Below, one piece after another: positions 52,522 through 62,032 of a stretch of 64,000 nt of DNA. This DNA comes from an uncultured Nocardioides sp. (lineage in GTDB: Bacteria; Actinomycetota; Actinomycetes; Propionibacteriales; Nocardioidaceae): assembly GCF_947488025.1 (NCBI RefSeq), contig NZ_CANKYS010000005.1:186001-250000 (forward strand), given 5' to 3'. The first letter of the stretch is position 1, and each line of letters opens with the position of its first letter. Below the pieces are notes generated by a model. It made no database searches. It worked only from the letters and a program-made list of their open reading frames with translations, and was not told where the DNA came from. Made by a program: the position numbers and the translations under genes.

Positions 52522-53324
52522 GCTCGACCACCACCCCCAGCACCGCACCCGCCGTCGGCGGCACCACCGGCTCCGCCGGCACGCCCACCGCCCTCCCCGG
52601 TCGTCCGGGAGTGCCCTTCGCGCGCACCCTGCAGGCCGAGGTGCGCAAGATGGTGGACACCCGAGCCGGACGCTGGATGGTCATCGTGATGGCCGCGCTG
52701 ACCGTCCTCATCCTGGCCGCGTTCGTCCTCTGGGGCCCCGCGGAGGACGCGTCGTTCGGCAACCTGCTGCAGGTCTCGACGTTGCCGCTGGCGATGCTGC
52801 TGCCCGTCATCGGCATCATGGCCGCCACGGCCGAGTGGACCCAGCGCACCGGGCTCGTCACCTTCACGCTCGAGCCGCGCCGCGGTCGGGTCGTGCTCGC
52901 CAAGGCGCTGGGCGCCCTGGCGCTCGGCCTCGTCGTGATGGCCGTCGCCTTCGCCGCCGCCGCGCTCGCCAACCTGGCCGGCAACGGCGCGTGGGACCTC
53001 GAGGTCGCTGCTGGTGCCGGGCTCGTCCTGGCGCTGCTGATCTACGTCCTGCAGGGCGTCGCGTTCGGCCTGCTGTTCCTCAACACGCCGGTCGCGATCG
53101 TCACCGTGCTGGTCCTGCCGACCGCCTGGACGATCGTCACGCAGGTCTTCAGCTCGCTCTCCGACGTCGGGCAGTGGCTCGACCTCGACTCCGTCACGCG
53201 TCCGCTGTTCGACGGCGAGATGGCGGGCCAGGACTGGGCCCAGCTCGGCACCGGCGTCGGCGTCTGGGTGCTGCTGCCCTTGGCGATCGGCACGTGGCGG
53301 GTGCTCACACGTGAGGTGAAGTAA
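52518..53324 (+). CDS. ABC-2-type permease
   Basis: 268 residues. After a cytoplasmic Thr/Pro leader come six hydrophobic segments (MVIVMAALTVLILAAFVLW; LPLAMLLPVIGIMAATAEW; LALGLVVMAVAFAAAALA; AGLVLALLIYVLQGVAFGLLF; AIVTVLVLPTAWTIVTQVF; VGVWVLLPLAIGTW). TQRTGLVTFTLEPRRGRVVLAK is the coupling loop seen in this family. Pairs with the ATPase upstream. Confidence 0.9.
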
Positions 53325-53357
53325 CCGGGGGGTCTTCACCTCATCCGGTCGCCCCAC

Positions 53358-53612
53358 TCACCAGGGGACGTCGATCTCGATCTCCCCGGTGGCGACCCGG
53401 GCCGCCAGCCCGCCCAGCGTGACCACGTCACCAGGTGCGAGCTGGCGGCCTCGCCGCGTCTCGACCTCTCCGTTGACCTGCACCGCCCCGTCGGCGATGA
53501 CGGGCTTGGCCTCCGCGCCGCTCTCGACGAGGTTGGCGAGCTTGAGGAACTGGCCCAGCCGGATGGACTCGTCGCGGATGGGGACGTCGACGGGCTCGCT
53601 GGTGGGTGACAT
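53358..53612 (-). CDS. S4-domain RNA-binding protein
   Basis: 84 residues with one S4 domain: SIRLGQFLKLANLVESGAEAKPVIADGAVQVNGEVETRRGRQLAPGD. This is the YaaA/RlbA-like stand-alone type. Start ATG 53612. Likely binds structured RNA, possibly rRNA. A much longer frame 5' is only read-through of the divergent gene. Confidence 0.9.
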   Translation of the reverse strand: MSPTSEPVDVPIRDESIRLGQFLKLANLVESGAEAKPVIADGAVQVNGEVETRRGRQLAPGDVVTLGGLAARVATGEIEIDVPW

Positions 53613-53625
53613 GTCTCTAGGGTAG

Positions 53626-54837
53626 GTGTCCGTGAGCATCAGAAGCCTCCTCCTCGCCGCGGCGACGCTCTGCCTGGTGGCGCCCCTGCTGGCCGCCACC
53701 ACGCCCACCGGTCCGGCGTACGCACGTCCGGCCGCGGCGGCCGTCAAGTCCGGCTGCCAGGCCCAGGCCGGGTTCGAGGCGTGCTTCACCTCCCCGCTCG
53801 CCGTCCCGCGCGACCCGACGGTGCTCGACCGGGCGAGCCACCTCTTCGACACCGCCGGCCCCGGCGACACGATCCGGGTCGCGATGTTCCGCTGGGACAT
53901 CAAGGAGCCCACCGACGCCCTCCTCGCCGCCCAGCGCCGCGGCGCCACGGTGTTCCTCGTCGGCGATGACGACCTGCGCCTCAACCGGCACGGGCGCCGC
54001 CTCATCTCGACCCTCGAGGAGCAGGACCCCGCACGACGCAACGTGACGATCTGCCAGGGCGCCTGCCTGCCGTGGCGCGCGCCCGGTCCCTACCCGGACA
54101 GCCAGGACGTGCAGCACCTGAAGTTCTACGCCACCGAGATCGGCGGCGTGCAGTCGTTCATGACGTCCTCGGCCAACCTCGAGGACCGCCAGTACCGCCA
54201 GTACAACTCGTACATCAAGATCGACGACCCCGGGCTCTACGCCTTCGGCGTGGCCTACTTCTCCCGCCTGGAGGCCGAGAGCCTGAGGGTCGACGGCGAG
54301 CGCTGGGACGACCGGCGCAAGGTCTGGAAGAGCGGCTCGTTGACCGCGGCCGTCTATCCCAACCGCAGCGACCTGCTGCTCTCCACGCTCAAGGACATCT
54401 CCTGCACGCGCGGCGCCCGGGACGTCTCGGCGATGTTCGCGGTCATCCAGCGCGCCGACGTGCGCGCCCAGCTGGCCCGGCTCTCCGAGCGCGGCTGCCG
54501 GGTGCGGATCGTCACCTCGCGCGACACGGTCGAGAACTGGGTGCAGCGGTCGCTGCCCAGCGGCGACATCCCGGACCGTCAGGTCCGCACCGTCCTCACC
54601 CACGACAAGATGCTGGTGGTGCACGCGAAGTTCCGCGGCAAGGTGACCGACCTCGTCCTCACCGGCACGTCCAACACGACGTGCGGCGGCCTGCTCTACA
54701 ACGACGAGGTCATGCTCCGCGTGGTGGGCAACCGCTGGCTGCACGACCAGTACCGCGCGCACTTCGACGACGCGTACGCCCGCGCGCACCAGAGCCGGTC
54801 GCGGATCATGCCCGTGATGAAGCCCTGCCGGCGCTGA
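53626..54837 (+). CDS. Secreted phospholipase D-like protein
   Basis: 403 residues with a signal peptide (SLLLAAATLCLVAPLLAA, cleavage near residue 34). Two HxK motifs, H164-L-K and H326-D-K, are followed by TSSANLEDRQ and TGTSNTTCGG, matching the two halves of the PLD superfamily. Length and pattern resemble secreted actinobacterial PLD-like proteins, and six cysteines suggest disulphides. It may hydrolyse a phosphodiester in lipids or nucleic acid; substrate unknown. GTG 53626 or 53632 as start. Confidence 0.87.
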   Translation: MSVSIRSLLLAAATLCLVAPLLAATTPTGPAYARPAAAAVKSGCQAQAGFEACFTSPLAVPRDPTVLDRASHLFDTAGPGDTIRVAMFRWDIKEPTDALLAAQRRGATVFLVGDDDLRLNRHGRRLISTLEEQDPARRNVTICQGACLPWRAPGPYPDSQDVQHLKFYATEIGGVQSFMTSSANLEDRQYRQYNSYIKIDDPGLYAFGVAYFSRLEAESLRVDGERWDDRRKVWKSGSLTAAVYPNRSDLLLSTLKDISCTRGARDVSAMFAVIQRADVRAQLARLSERGCRVRIVTSRDTVENWVQRSLPSGDIPDRQVRTVLTHDKMLVVHAKFRGKVTDLVLTGTSNTTCGGLLYNDEVMLRVVGNRWLHDQYRAHFDDAYARAHQSRSRIMPVMKPCRR

Positions 54838-54849
54838 CCCGCCGGGCGG

Positions 54850-56169
54850 TCAGTGCACCAGCAGGCTGAAGGCGTGGATGAGCACGCCGACCAGGCCGCC
54901 GACGATCGTGCCGTTGATCCGGATGAACTGCAGGTCACGGCCGACGTGCAGCTCGATGCGACGCGCGGCCTCCTTGCCGTCCCAGCGCTCGATGGTGTGG
55001 GTGATCACGGTGGTGACCTCGGCGCCGTAGCGCTCGACCGCGAAGACGGTGAGGTCGGCGGCGACCCGGTCGAGGCGCTCGCGCAGGGCGGCGTCGTCGC
55101 GCAGCCGCTCGGCGAAGGTGCTGAGCTCGACCAGGAGGCGGTGCCGGACGGCACCCTCCGGGTCGCGGATCGAGCTGAGGAGCGCGGAGCGCATCGCCTT
55201 CCACAGCGAGATCGCGGTGGTCACGACCTGCGGGTGCTCGAGCAGCCGCTCCTTGAGCGCCTCGGTGCGGCGGACCGTCTCCTCGTCGTTGAGCAGGTCG
55301 TGGGCGAGCTGGCCCAGCATCGAGTCGAGCGCCTCGCGGGCGCGGTGGTGCGGGTCGTCGCGGATGTCCTCGAGCCACGCCAGGGCCTGCACGTGCAGCC
55401 GTGAGGTGACCGCGTCGTTGAGCTTGGGCGGCGCCCACCACGGCGCCCGCTCCTCGAGCACCCGGGTGAAGGTCTCCGGGTTGTCGCGCACCCAGCTGTG
55501 CAGCTCGTCGACGGCGAGGTCGACCAGCCCGTGGTGCAGGTCGTCGCGCAGCACCTCCATCAGCGTCGTGCCCAGCAGCGGCGAGATCGGCTCCTCGCGG
55601 AAGCGCGGCACCAGGGCGTGGCTGACCAGGTCGGCGATGTGGTCGTCGCGGACCTTGCCGAGCGCGATCACGGCCACCTCGGCCGCCTCGTCGACCACCC
55701 GGCGGGCATGGGCCGGCTCCTCCAGCCACGCGCCCACCCGCGCCGAGATCGTCGCCGCCGCCACGCGCTCGCGGATGATGTCCTCCTGGAGGAAGTTCTC
55801 CCCGACGAACTCCTCGAGCCCCTTGCCGAGCTCGTCCTTGCGCTTCGGCACGAGCGCGGTGTGCGGGATGGGCAGCCCGAGCGGGTGCTTGAAGAGCGCC
55901 GTCACGGCGAACCAGTCCGCGATCGCACCGACCATCGACGCCTCGGCGCCCGCGTTGACGAAGCCCCAGAAGCCGTCGCGGCCCAGCGTGGCGGCGTACA
56001 CGCAGGCCGCGAGCAGCAGCAGTCCCACGGCGACCGTGCGCATCCGGCGCAGGCCGCGGCGACGGGCCTCGTCGGCGCCCGGGTCGGGCGTGATGAGGGA
56101 GATCGGGGGCGGGCTCGGTGGCGGGCTCGTCGAGGAGCGCTGAGGCGAGGTGGCGGAGGTGGCGGCCAT
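54850..56169 (-). CDS. DUF445-family membrane protein
   Basis: 439 residues. Helix near 45-65 (VAVGLLLLAACVYAATL), then FVNAGAEASMVGAIADWFAVTALFKHPLGLPIPHTALVP, which is the DUF445 signature, a long helical region and a C-terminal helix (IVGGLVGVLIHAFSLL). Two membrane helices flanking a big domain. Function unknown. The ATG at 56169 is used; the frame is open further upstream over the divergent nucleotidyltransferase. Confidence 0.9.
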   Translation of the reverse strand: MAATSATSPQRSSTSPPPSPPPISLITPDPGADEARRRGLRRMRTVAVGLLLLAACVYAATLGRDGFWGFVNAGAEASMVGAIADWFAVTALFKHPLGLPIPHTALVPKRKDELGKGLEEFVGENFLQEDIIRERVAAATISARVGAWLEEPAHARRVVDEAAEVAVIALGKVRDDHIADLVSHALVPRFREEPISPLLGTTLMEVLRDDLHHGLVDLAVDELHSWVRDNPETFTRVLEERAPWWAPPKLNDAVTSRLHVQALAWLEDIRDDPHHRAREALDSMLGQLAHDLLNDEETVRRTEALKERLLEHPQVVTTAISLWKAMRSALLSSIRDPEGAVRHRLLVELSTFAERLRDDAALRERLDRVAADLTVFAVERYGAEVTTVITHTIERWDGKEAARRIELHVGRDLQFIRINGTIVGGLVGVLIHAFSLLVH

Positions 56170-56221
56170 GGCAGCATCCTCCCCCACCACCCGTGACGAC
56201 CCGCGTGCCAGAATGCCGCGC

Positions 56222-56617
56222 ATGCCTCGCACCGTGATCACCTTCGGCACGTTCGACGTCTTCCACGTCGGGCACCTGCGCGTCCTCGAGCGCGCCGCCG
56301 AGCTGGGTGACCGGCTCGTCGTCGGCGTCTCCGCCGACGCCCTCAACGAGCGCAAGAAGGGCCGCGCCCCCATCTTCAGCCAGCGCGAGCGGCTCGCGAT
56401 CGTCGGCGCGCTCAAGGTCGTCGACGCCGTCTTCGTCGAGGAGAGCCTCGAGCAGAAGCGCGACTACGTCCTCGAGCACGGCGCCGACGTGCTCGTGATG
56501 GGCGACGACTGGGCCGGCAAGTTCGACGAGCTCGGCGACGTCTGCGACGTCGTCTACCTGGCCCGCACCCCGGCGATCTCCACCACCGCGATCATCGAGC
56601 ACATCGCCGATCTGTGA
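56222..56617 (+). CDS. Cytidylyltransferase-like protein (TagD/GCT type)
   Basis: 131 residues. FGTFDVFHVGHLRVLERAAE holds the HxGH nucleotide-binding motif (H15-V-G-H18); RTPAISTTAIIEHI is the second nucleotide motif (RTxGISTT in glycerol-3-phosphate cytidylyltransferase). It probably makes CDP-glycerol or a similar activated polyol for wall or lipid polymers. Gly in RTxGIS is Ala here. An ATG at 56213 adds three residues. Confidence 0.87.
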   Translation: MPRTVITFGTFDVFHVGHLRVLERAAELGDRLVVGVSADALNERKKGRAPIFSQRERLAIVGALKVVDAVFVEESLEQKRDYVLEHGADVLVMGDDWAGKFDELGDVCDVVYLARTPAISTTAIIEHIADL

Positions 56618-56678
56618 TCGTGGCCCGGCAGGGTCGCCGGGTTAGGGTCGTGCGGACATGACCTACACGAGGGGAACC

Positions 56679-58277
56679 ATGCGCAGACTCGTCACCACCG
56701 CCGTGGCCATCGCACTGGTGGGCGGGGCGCTCGGCGCCCCGGCCGTCGCCGCCGCCAACGACCGCCCGGGCGCGCCCGGCTCCTTCCCGGGAGCGGCCGG
56801 GGTCCTCGACCCCGCCGACCTGCTCGAGCTCACGCCCGAGCCGGCGCTGCCGCTGCTCGAGGAGCAGGCCGAGCCGACGGCCACCGAGAGCCTGACGACG
56901 GCGCGCCGCGTCCTCGCCGGCGACGCCCTGCCGAGCGACCCGTCCGCGACGCTGGTGCTGCGCGACCTGTGGATGAAGCGGTCCCAGCTCCGCGGGGCCG
57001 AGCGGCGCCAGGCCGATGCCCTCCTCGCCCGCCCCACCGACGGCGTGACCGACGAGCAGGGGTTCGGCTACACCGTGGCCGAGGCGCCGCCGGTGTGCAA
57101 CACGCGCCTGTGCGTGCACTACGTGCCGACCGGCACCGACGCCCCGCCGTCGCCGGACTGGCCGGCGACCAACCTCGCGGTCATGGACTCGGTGTGGACG
57201 ACGATGGTCGACGCCATGGGCTACCGCGCGCCGGTGCGCGACGGCGCCCGCGGCGGCAGCCCGCTCTTCGACGTCTACCTCAAGGACCTCGGCGGCGACC
57301 TCTACGGCTTCTGCGCCGGTGAGGACAAGGCCAAGAAGCGCACCGCCTCCGGCTACTGCGTGCTCGACAACGACTTCGCAGCCGCGCAGTTCCCCAACGG
57401 CACCCCCAACGACAACCTCGTCGTGACCGCGGGGCACGAGTTCTTCCACGCCGTCCAGTACGCCTACGACTACGCCGAGGACCCGTGGATGATGGAGTCC
57501 ACGGCCACCTGGATGGAGGAGCGGATCGCGACCACGGTCAACGACAACCGCCAGTACCTCCCGGTCAGCCAGATCTACGCCCCCAACATCCCGCTCGACG
57601 CCTTCAGCCGCACCAACGGCTTCCAGTACGGCAACTGGGTCTTCTGGGAGTACCTCACCTCGCGCTACGGCAACGGCCTGGTGCTGAAGACGTGGAAGCA
57701 GGCCGGCACCCTCAAGAAGGACGGCGGCAGGAGCAGCCTCCCCGCGCTGCAGAAGGTGCTCAAGCGCAAGGGTGGCTTCCACAAGAACTACGCCCAGTTC
57801 GCCGCCGGCAACCTCACCCCGGCCGCCAACTTCCCGGAGGGTGCGGAGTACCCCGGTCCCAAGGTCCGCGGCGCCAAGCTGCTGAGCAAGCGCAAGCGCG
57901 CCAAGCGCTTCGGCACGAAGGTCAACCACCTGGCCTCCGCCTCCTACGTCTACGGCCCCGGCAAGGGCCTCGGCGGCAAGAAGTGGAAGCTCAAGGTGAT
58001 GGTCAAGGGCCCCGTCAAGCGCACCTCGCCGGCCGCGGTGGTGGTCGTCCACCGCCTCGACGGCAAGCGCAAGGTCAAGATGGTCAAGCTCAACCGCCGC
58101 GGCGACGGACACGTCAAGGTGCCCTTCAGCGGCCGCAAGGTCGGCGCCGTCTCGGTGACGCTGGTCAACGGCTCGACCCGCTACAAGTGCGGCCGCGACA
58201 CGCTGCTCGCGTGCGGCGGCACGCCGCTCGACGACCGGATGCGGTTCGCCGTCAAGGGTCGCGTCGTCAAGCGGTGA
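56679..58277 (+). CDS. Secreted zinc metalloprotease (MXAN_6640-like)
   Basis: 532 residues from the ATG at 56679 (GAGGGG four bases upstream); ATG 56658 also in frame. Signal peptide RLVTTAVAIALVGGALGAPAVAAA, a propeptide-like stretch, then the zincin helix TAGHEFFHAVQYAYD (HExxH at 253-257) and, downstream, MMESTATWMEE supplying the third ligand. The C-terminal 130 residues are Lys/Gly-rich beta sequence (KRKRAKRFGTK, KGPVKR). Resembles putative metalloproteases of the MXAN_6640 group. Confidence 0.82.
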   Translation: MRRLVTTAVAIALVGGALGAPAVAAANDRPGAPGSFPGAAGVLDPADLLELTPEPALPLLEEQAEPTATESLTTARRVLAGDALPSDPSATLVLRDLWMKRSQLRGAERRQADALLARPTDGVTDEQGFGYTVAEAPPVCNTRLCVHYVPTGTDAPPSPDWPATNLAVMDSVWTTMVDAMGYRAPVRDGARGGSPLFDVYLKDLGGDLYGFCAGEDKAKKRTASGYCVLDNDFAAAQFPNGTPNDNLVVTAGHEFFHAVQYAYDYAEDPWMMESTATWMEERIATTVNDNRQYLPVSQIYAPNIPLDAFSRTNGFQYGNWVFWEYLTSRYGNGLVLKTWKQAGTLKKDGGRSSLPALQKVLKRKGGFHKNYAQFAAGNLTPAANFPEGAEYPGPKVRGAKLLSKRKRAKRFGTKVNHLASASYVYGPGKGLGGKKWKLKVMVKGPVKRTSPAAVVVVHRLDGKRKVKMVKLNRRGDGHVKVPFSGRKVGAVSVTLVNGSTRYKCGRDTLLACGGTPLDDRMRFAVKGRVVKR

Positions 58278-58280
58278 CGA

Positions 58281-58889
58281 TCAGGAGCTGATCCGCAGCA
58301 GGGCGTGGAGCGCGGCGACGCACTCCGCGACCAGCTGTGACAACGTGACCGGGCGTTCACCGGGCGGTACTGCCGCCCAGGTGAGCGCCCGGTCCTCCGT
58401 GTACGCCCACCACGCGCGTACGACGTCGCGCCGGGCCTCCGGCACGTCGAGCGCCACCATCACGCGCTCCGTGCTGCCGTCGCGGACCGAGTCCATCACC
58501 TCGCTGACCCTCGGGTCGGCGACACCGTGGCCGTGGACGAGCGCGAGGTAGAAGCCGCGACGGCGCTCGATCTGCTCGATCATCAGCCGCGTGGTCATCT
58601 CGACCTGCTCCTCCCCCGGCGCGTCCTCGTCGGGCGCGGTGGTGCGCAGGATGCGCCGACCGGCCGCGGCGATGCAGGCGAGGTAGAAGTCGGTCTTGGT
58701 CGGGAAGTAGTGGAACAGCAGCCCGCGGGAGATGCCGGCCTCCGTGGCGATGTCGTCCATCGACAGGTCCTGGATCGGCGTCTCGACGATCTTGGCGAGA
58801 CCGATGGCGACGAGCTGGCGTCGGCGCTCGTCCGCGCTCAGCCGGCGACGTACGCCCTCGGTGGGAGCGGTCGCGGCGGCGTCGGACAT
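58281..58889 (-). CDS. TetR-family transcriptional regulator
   Basis: 202 residues from the ATG at 58889; an ATG at 58901 lies inside the operator and is less likely. The HTH is in MDDIATEAGISRGLLFHYFPTKTDFY; the ligand domain follows (RRRGFYLALVHGHGVADPRV). It faces the acyl-CoA dehydrogenase operon and a perfect palindrome overlies the space between them, so it is probably the operon repressor with an acyl-CoA or related inducer. Confidence 0.9.
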   Translation of the reverse strand: MSDAAATAPTEGVRRRLSADERRRQLVAIGLAKIVETPIQDLSMDDIATEAGISRGLLFHYFPTKTDFYLACIAAAGRRILRTTAPDEDAPGEEQVEMTTRLMIEQIERRRGFYLALVHGHGVADPRVSEVMDSVRDGSTERVMVALDVPEARRDVVRAWWAYTEDRALTWAAVPPGERPVTLSQLVAECVAALHALLRISS

Positions 58890-58890
58890 G

Positions 58891-58911
58891 CTGTTGAGCA
58901 TTGCTCAACAG
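58891..58911. promoter_or_regulatory. TetR operator between divergent genes
   Basis: CTGTTGAGCA (58891-58900), one base, TGCTCAACAG (58902-58911): a perfect 10-1-10 palindrome. It abuts the TetR start and ends 18 bases before the acyl-CoA dehydrogenase ATG, so binding would block both directions. Confidence 0.85.
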
Positions 58912-58929
58912 TGTGCGAAGGTCAACGTC

Positions 58930-60183
58930 ATGGACTTCTCCCTCTCCCCGCGCGCCGCCGACCTCCGCGACCGCGTGCGCGCGTTCGTGGCCGACGAGAT
59001 CGAGCCGATCGAGGCCGAGGCGCACCAGCGGATCACCCGCCTGCGCGAGTCCGGCGGCGACAGCTGGACGCCCCACCCCGTGATCGGCGAGCTGCAGGCG
59101 AAGGCGCGGGCGCAGGGCCTGTGGAACCTCTTCCTCCCCGCCGCGCACGCCGGGCGCTACGCCGCCGACTTCGGCACCGACGGCGGCGAGGGCCTCAGCA
59201 ACGTCGACTACGCCCCGGTGGCCGAGGCGATGGGCCGCTCGTTCCTGGCGCCCCTGGTCTTCAACTCCAACGCCCCCGACACCGGCAACATGGAGGTGCT
59301 GCTGAAGTACGGCACCGACGAGCAGCGCGAGCAGTGGCTCGAACCGCTGCTCCGGGGCGAGATCCGCAGCGCCTTCTGCATGACCGAGCCGGCCGTCGCG
59401 TCCTCCGACGCGACCAACATGGCCGCCACGGCGGAGGTCGACGGCGACGAGATCGTGATCAACGGCCGCAAGTGGTGGTCGACCGGCGTCGGCAACCCCG
59501 ACTGCAAGATCTTCGTCTTCATGGGCCTCTCCGACCCCGACGCCGACCGGCACTCGCGCCACACGATGGTGCTCGTGCCGCGCGACGCCGAGGGCCTGCG
59601 GGTCGAGCGGATGCTGACCACGATGGGCTACTACGACGAGCCGCTGGGCCACGGCGAGGTGTCCTTCGACAACGTACGGGTGCCGGCTGCCAACGTCCTG
59701 CTCGGCCCGGGGCGCGCGTTCGAGATCGCCCAGGGCCGCCTCGGTCCCGGCCGGGTCCACCACTGCATGCGGGCGATCGGGCTCGCCGAGCGCGCCCTCG
59801 AGCTGGCGTGCGCCCGCGCGGTGTCGCGCACCGCCTTCGGCAAGCCGATCGCCAACCTCGGCGGCAACCGCGAGCGCATCGCCGACGCGCGCATCGCGAT
59901 CAACCGCTCCCGGCTGCTGGTCATGCACGCCGCGTGGCTGCTCGACCAGGGAATGAGCCGGGAGGCCTACTCCGCGGTGAGCGAGATCAAGGTGGAGGTG
60001 CCCACCATGGCCCTCGACGTGATCGACATGGCGATCCAGCTCCACGGTGGCGCCGGCATGTCCGACGACTTCCCCCTGGCCGCCGCCTGGGTGGGGGCGC
60101 GGACGCTGCGCCTGGCCGACGGCCCGGACGAGGTGCACCGCAACGTCATCGCCAAGATCGAGCTCGGGAAGCACACCGCATGA
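58930..60183 (+). CDS. Acyl-CoA dehydrogenase (ACAD10/11-like)
   Basis: 417 residues with the three ACAD domains: N-terminal helices, the flavin strand FCMTEPAVASSDATNM, GRKWWSTGVGNPDCKIFVFMG, and the C-terminal domain with RTAFGKPIANLGG and IQLHGGAGMSDDFPL. The last stretch lacks the classical catalytic glutamate spacing of medium-chain enzymes, as in the ACAD10/11 and LvaC group. ATGA links it to the SDR. First gene of the TetR-controlled operon. Confidence 0.9.
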   Translation: MDFSLSPRAADLRDRVRAFVADEIEPIEAEAHQRITRLRESGGDSWTPHPVIGELQAKARAQGLWNLFLPAAHAGRYAADFGTDGGEGLSNVDYAPVAEAMGRSFLAPLVFNSNAPDTGNMEVLLKYGTDEQREQWLEPLLRGEIRSAFCMTEPAVASSDATNMAATAEVDGDEIVINGRKWWSTGVGNPDCKIFVFMGLSDPDADRHSRHTMVLVPRDAEGLRVERMLTTMGYYDEPLGHGEVSFDNVRVPAANVLLGPGRAFEIAQGRLGPGRVHHCMRAIGLAERALELACARAVSRTAFGKPIANLGGNRERIADARIAINRSRLLVMHAAWLLDQGMSREAYSAVSEIKVEVPTMALDVIDMAIQLHGGAGMSDDFPLAAAWVGARTLRLADGPDEVHRNVIAKIELGKHTA

Positions 60184-60965
60184 GGCGCGTCCTGGTCACC
60201 GGTGCTGCCTCCGGCCTCGGCGCGGCGCTGGTCGCGGCGTTCCGCGCACGCGGCGACGAGGTGCTCGCCACCGACCGCGTCGCCACCTCCTCCGTCGAGG
60301 GCGGCATCGACCTCGTCCTCGACATCACCTCCGACGACGACTGGGCCGCGGCCGTCGACGCCGTGCGCGATCGCTGGGGCGGCCTCGACGTGCTGGTCAA
60401 CAACGCCGGCGTCGCCGGCGGTGGACGGGTGGACCGCTGCACGCTCGAGGAGTGGCAGTGGATCACCGAGATCAACCTCTTCGGCCTGGTCCGCGGCACC
60501 CAGGCGTTCGTCCCGATTCTCAAGGAGCAGGGCTCCGGGCACCTGGTCAACGTCGCCTCGCTCGCCGGCCTCGTCCACCCGGGCGGCATGGGCTCCTACA
60601 ACGCCACGAAGGCCGCGGTGGTGGCGTTCACCGAGACGTGCGGCCACGAGCTGGCGTCGTACGGCATCCGGGCGAGCGTGGTCTGCCCCTCCTACTTCCG
60701 CACCAACCTGATGGACTCCATGCAGGGCAGCGACGAGGTCGTCGGGCGCGTGGTCGGCGGGCTGGTGGAGCGCTCGCAGGTCAGCGCCGCGGACATCGCC
60801 GCCGCCGTGCTGGCCGGCATCGACGCCGGTGAGGACGTCATCGTCCCCGACGAGGCGGCGCGACAGGCCTACTTCCTCAAGTGGGCCGACCGGCCGGCCT
60901 ACGACGCGGTGATGCGCGACCAGGCGGCCAAGCTGCAGGCAGCGGACCCGGGAGCTGCCTCGTGA
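60180..60965 (+). CDS. Short-chain dehydrogenase in the ACAD operon
   Basis: 261 residues, classical SDR: VLVTGAASGLGAAL cofactor loop, DVLVNNAGVAGG, catalytic Ser in VNVASLAG and YNATKAAV with Tyr/Lys. Acidic residue after beta-2 (ATDRV) favours NAD. Both ends overlap its neighbours (ATGA, GTGA). May oxidise or reduce the hydroxyl group of the operon's acyl-CoA substrate. Confidence 0.91.
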   Translation: MRRVLVTGAASGLGAALVAAFRARGDEVLATDRVATSSVEGGIDLVLDITSDDDWAAAVDAVRDRWGGLDVLVNNAGVAGGGRVDRCTLEEWQWITEINLFGLVRGTQAFVPILKEQGSGHLVNVASLAGLVHPGGMGSYNATKAAVVAFTETCGHELASYGIRASVVCPSYFRTNLMDSMQGSDEVVGRVVGGLVERSQVSAADIAAAVLAGIDAGEDVIVPDEAARQAYFLKWADRPAYDAVMRDQAAKLQAADPGAAS

Positions 60966-62032
60966 CCGCCGTGCCGGGCGCACGGGAGGTGCGCGAGGAG
61001 GACGCCTTCGACGTCACGCGGGTGGCCGTCTGGCTCCGGGCCCACGCCTCCACCCCCGAGGGGCTCGACGGCGAGCCGGAGGTCCGGCAGTTCACCGGCG
61101 GCGCGTCCAACCTCACCTACCTGCTGCGCTACCCCTCGGGCCGCGACCTCATCGTGCGGCGCGCCCCGGCGGGCACCAAGGCCAGGGGCGCGCACGACAT
61201 GCGCCGCGAGCACACCATCCAGTCGGCGCTCGCGCCGGTCTTCGACCACGTGGCGACGATGGTCGCGTTCTGCGACGACCCCGACGTCATCGGCGGCGAC
61301 TTCTACGCGATGGACCGCATCCCCGGCGTGATCCCGCGCAGCGAGTGGCCCGCTGACGTGCCGCTCTCCCCCGAGCAGGCGCGCGAGCTGTGCCTCCACG
61401 CCGTCGACGTGCTCGCCGAGCTGCACGGCATCGACCCCGAGGCGGCCGGGCTGGCCGACCTCGGCAAGGGCGCGGGCTACGTCCACCGCCAGGTCGAGGG
61501 CTGGTCGACGCGCTACCGCAACGCCCGCACCGACGACGTACCCGACCTCGAGGCGGTGATGGCCTGGCTCGACGCCCACCAGCCCGACGACGTGGCGACC
61601 TGCGTGATCCACAACGACTTCAAGCTCGACAACCTCGTGCTCGACAGCGACGACGTGACGCGCGTCGTGGGCGTGCTCGACTGGGAGATGGCCACCCTGG
61701 GCGACCCGCTGATGGACCTCGCCGGGTCGATGGCCTACTGGGTGCAGGCCGACGACACCGAGGAGTTCCAGATGATGCGGCGGGTGCCCACACACCTGCC
61801 CGGGATGCTGACCCGCGACGAGTTCGTGGCCGCGTACGCCGAGCGCACCGGCCGGTCGGTGACGCTCGAGCAGTGGCGCTTCTACGAGGTGTTCGGGCTC
61901 TTCCGGATGGCGGTGATCGCCCAGCAGATCTACTACCGCTACTTCCACGGGCAGACGACCAACGAGATGTACGCCCTCTTCGGACCGGCTGTTCAGATCA
62001 TCGGCCGCCGGCTCGACGGGCTCATCGCGTGA
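60962..62032 (+). CDS. APH-like phosphotransferase (ACAD10/11, LvaA type)
   Basis: 356 residues of the aminoglycoside-phosphotransferase fold. QFTGGASNLTYLLRY is the nucleotide loop, CVIHNDFKLDNLVLD the Brenner catalytic motif with Asp, and VLDWEMATLGDPLMDLAG supplies the Mg-binding Asp. In ACAD10/11 and LvaA this kinase phosphorylates a 4-hydroxyacyl-CoA. GTGA overlaps at both ends. Confidence 0.9.
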   Translation: MTAVPGAREVREEDAFDVTRVAVWLRAHASTPEGLDGEPEVRQFTGGASNLTYLLRYPSGRDLIVRRAPAGTKARGAHDMRREHTIQSALAPVFDHVATMVAFCDDPDVIGGDFYAMDRIPGVIPRSEWPADVPLSPEQARELCLHAVDVLAELHGIDPEAAGLADLGKGAGYVHRQVEGWSTRYRNARTDDVPDLEAVMAWLDAHQPDDVATCVIHNDFKLDNLVLDSDDVTRVVGVLDWEMATLGDPLMDLAGSMAYWVQADDTEEFQMMRRVPTHLPGMLTRDEFVAAYAERTGRSVTLEQWRFYEVFGLFRMAVIAQQIYYRYFHGQTTNEMYALFGPAVQIIGRRLDGLIA

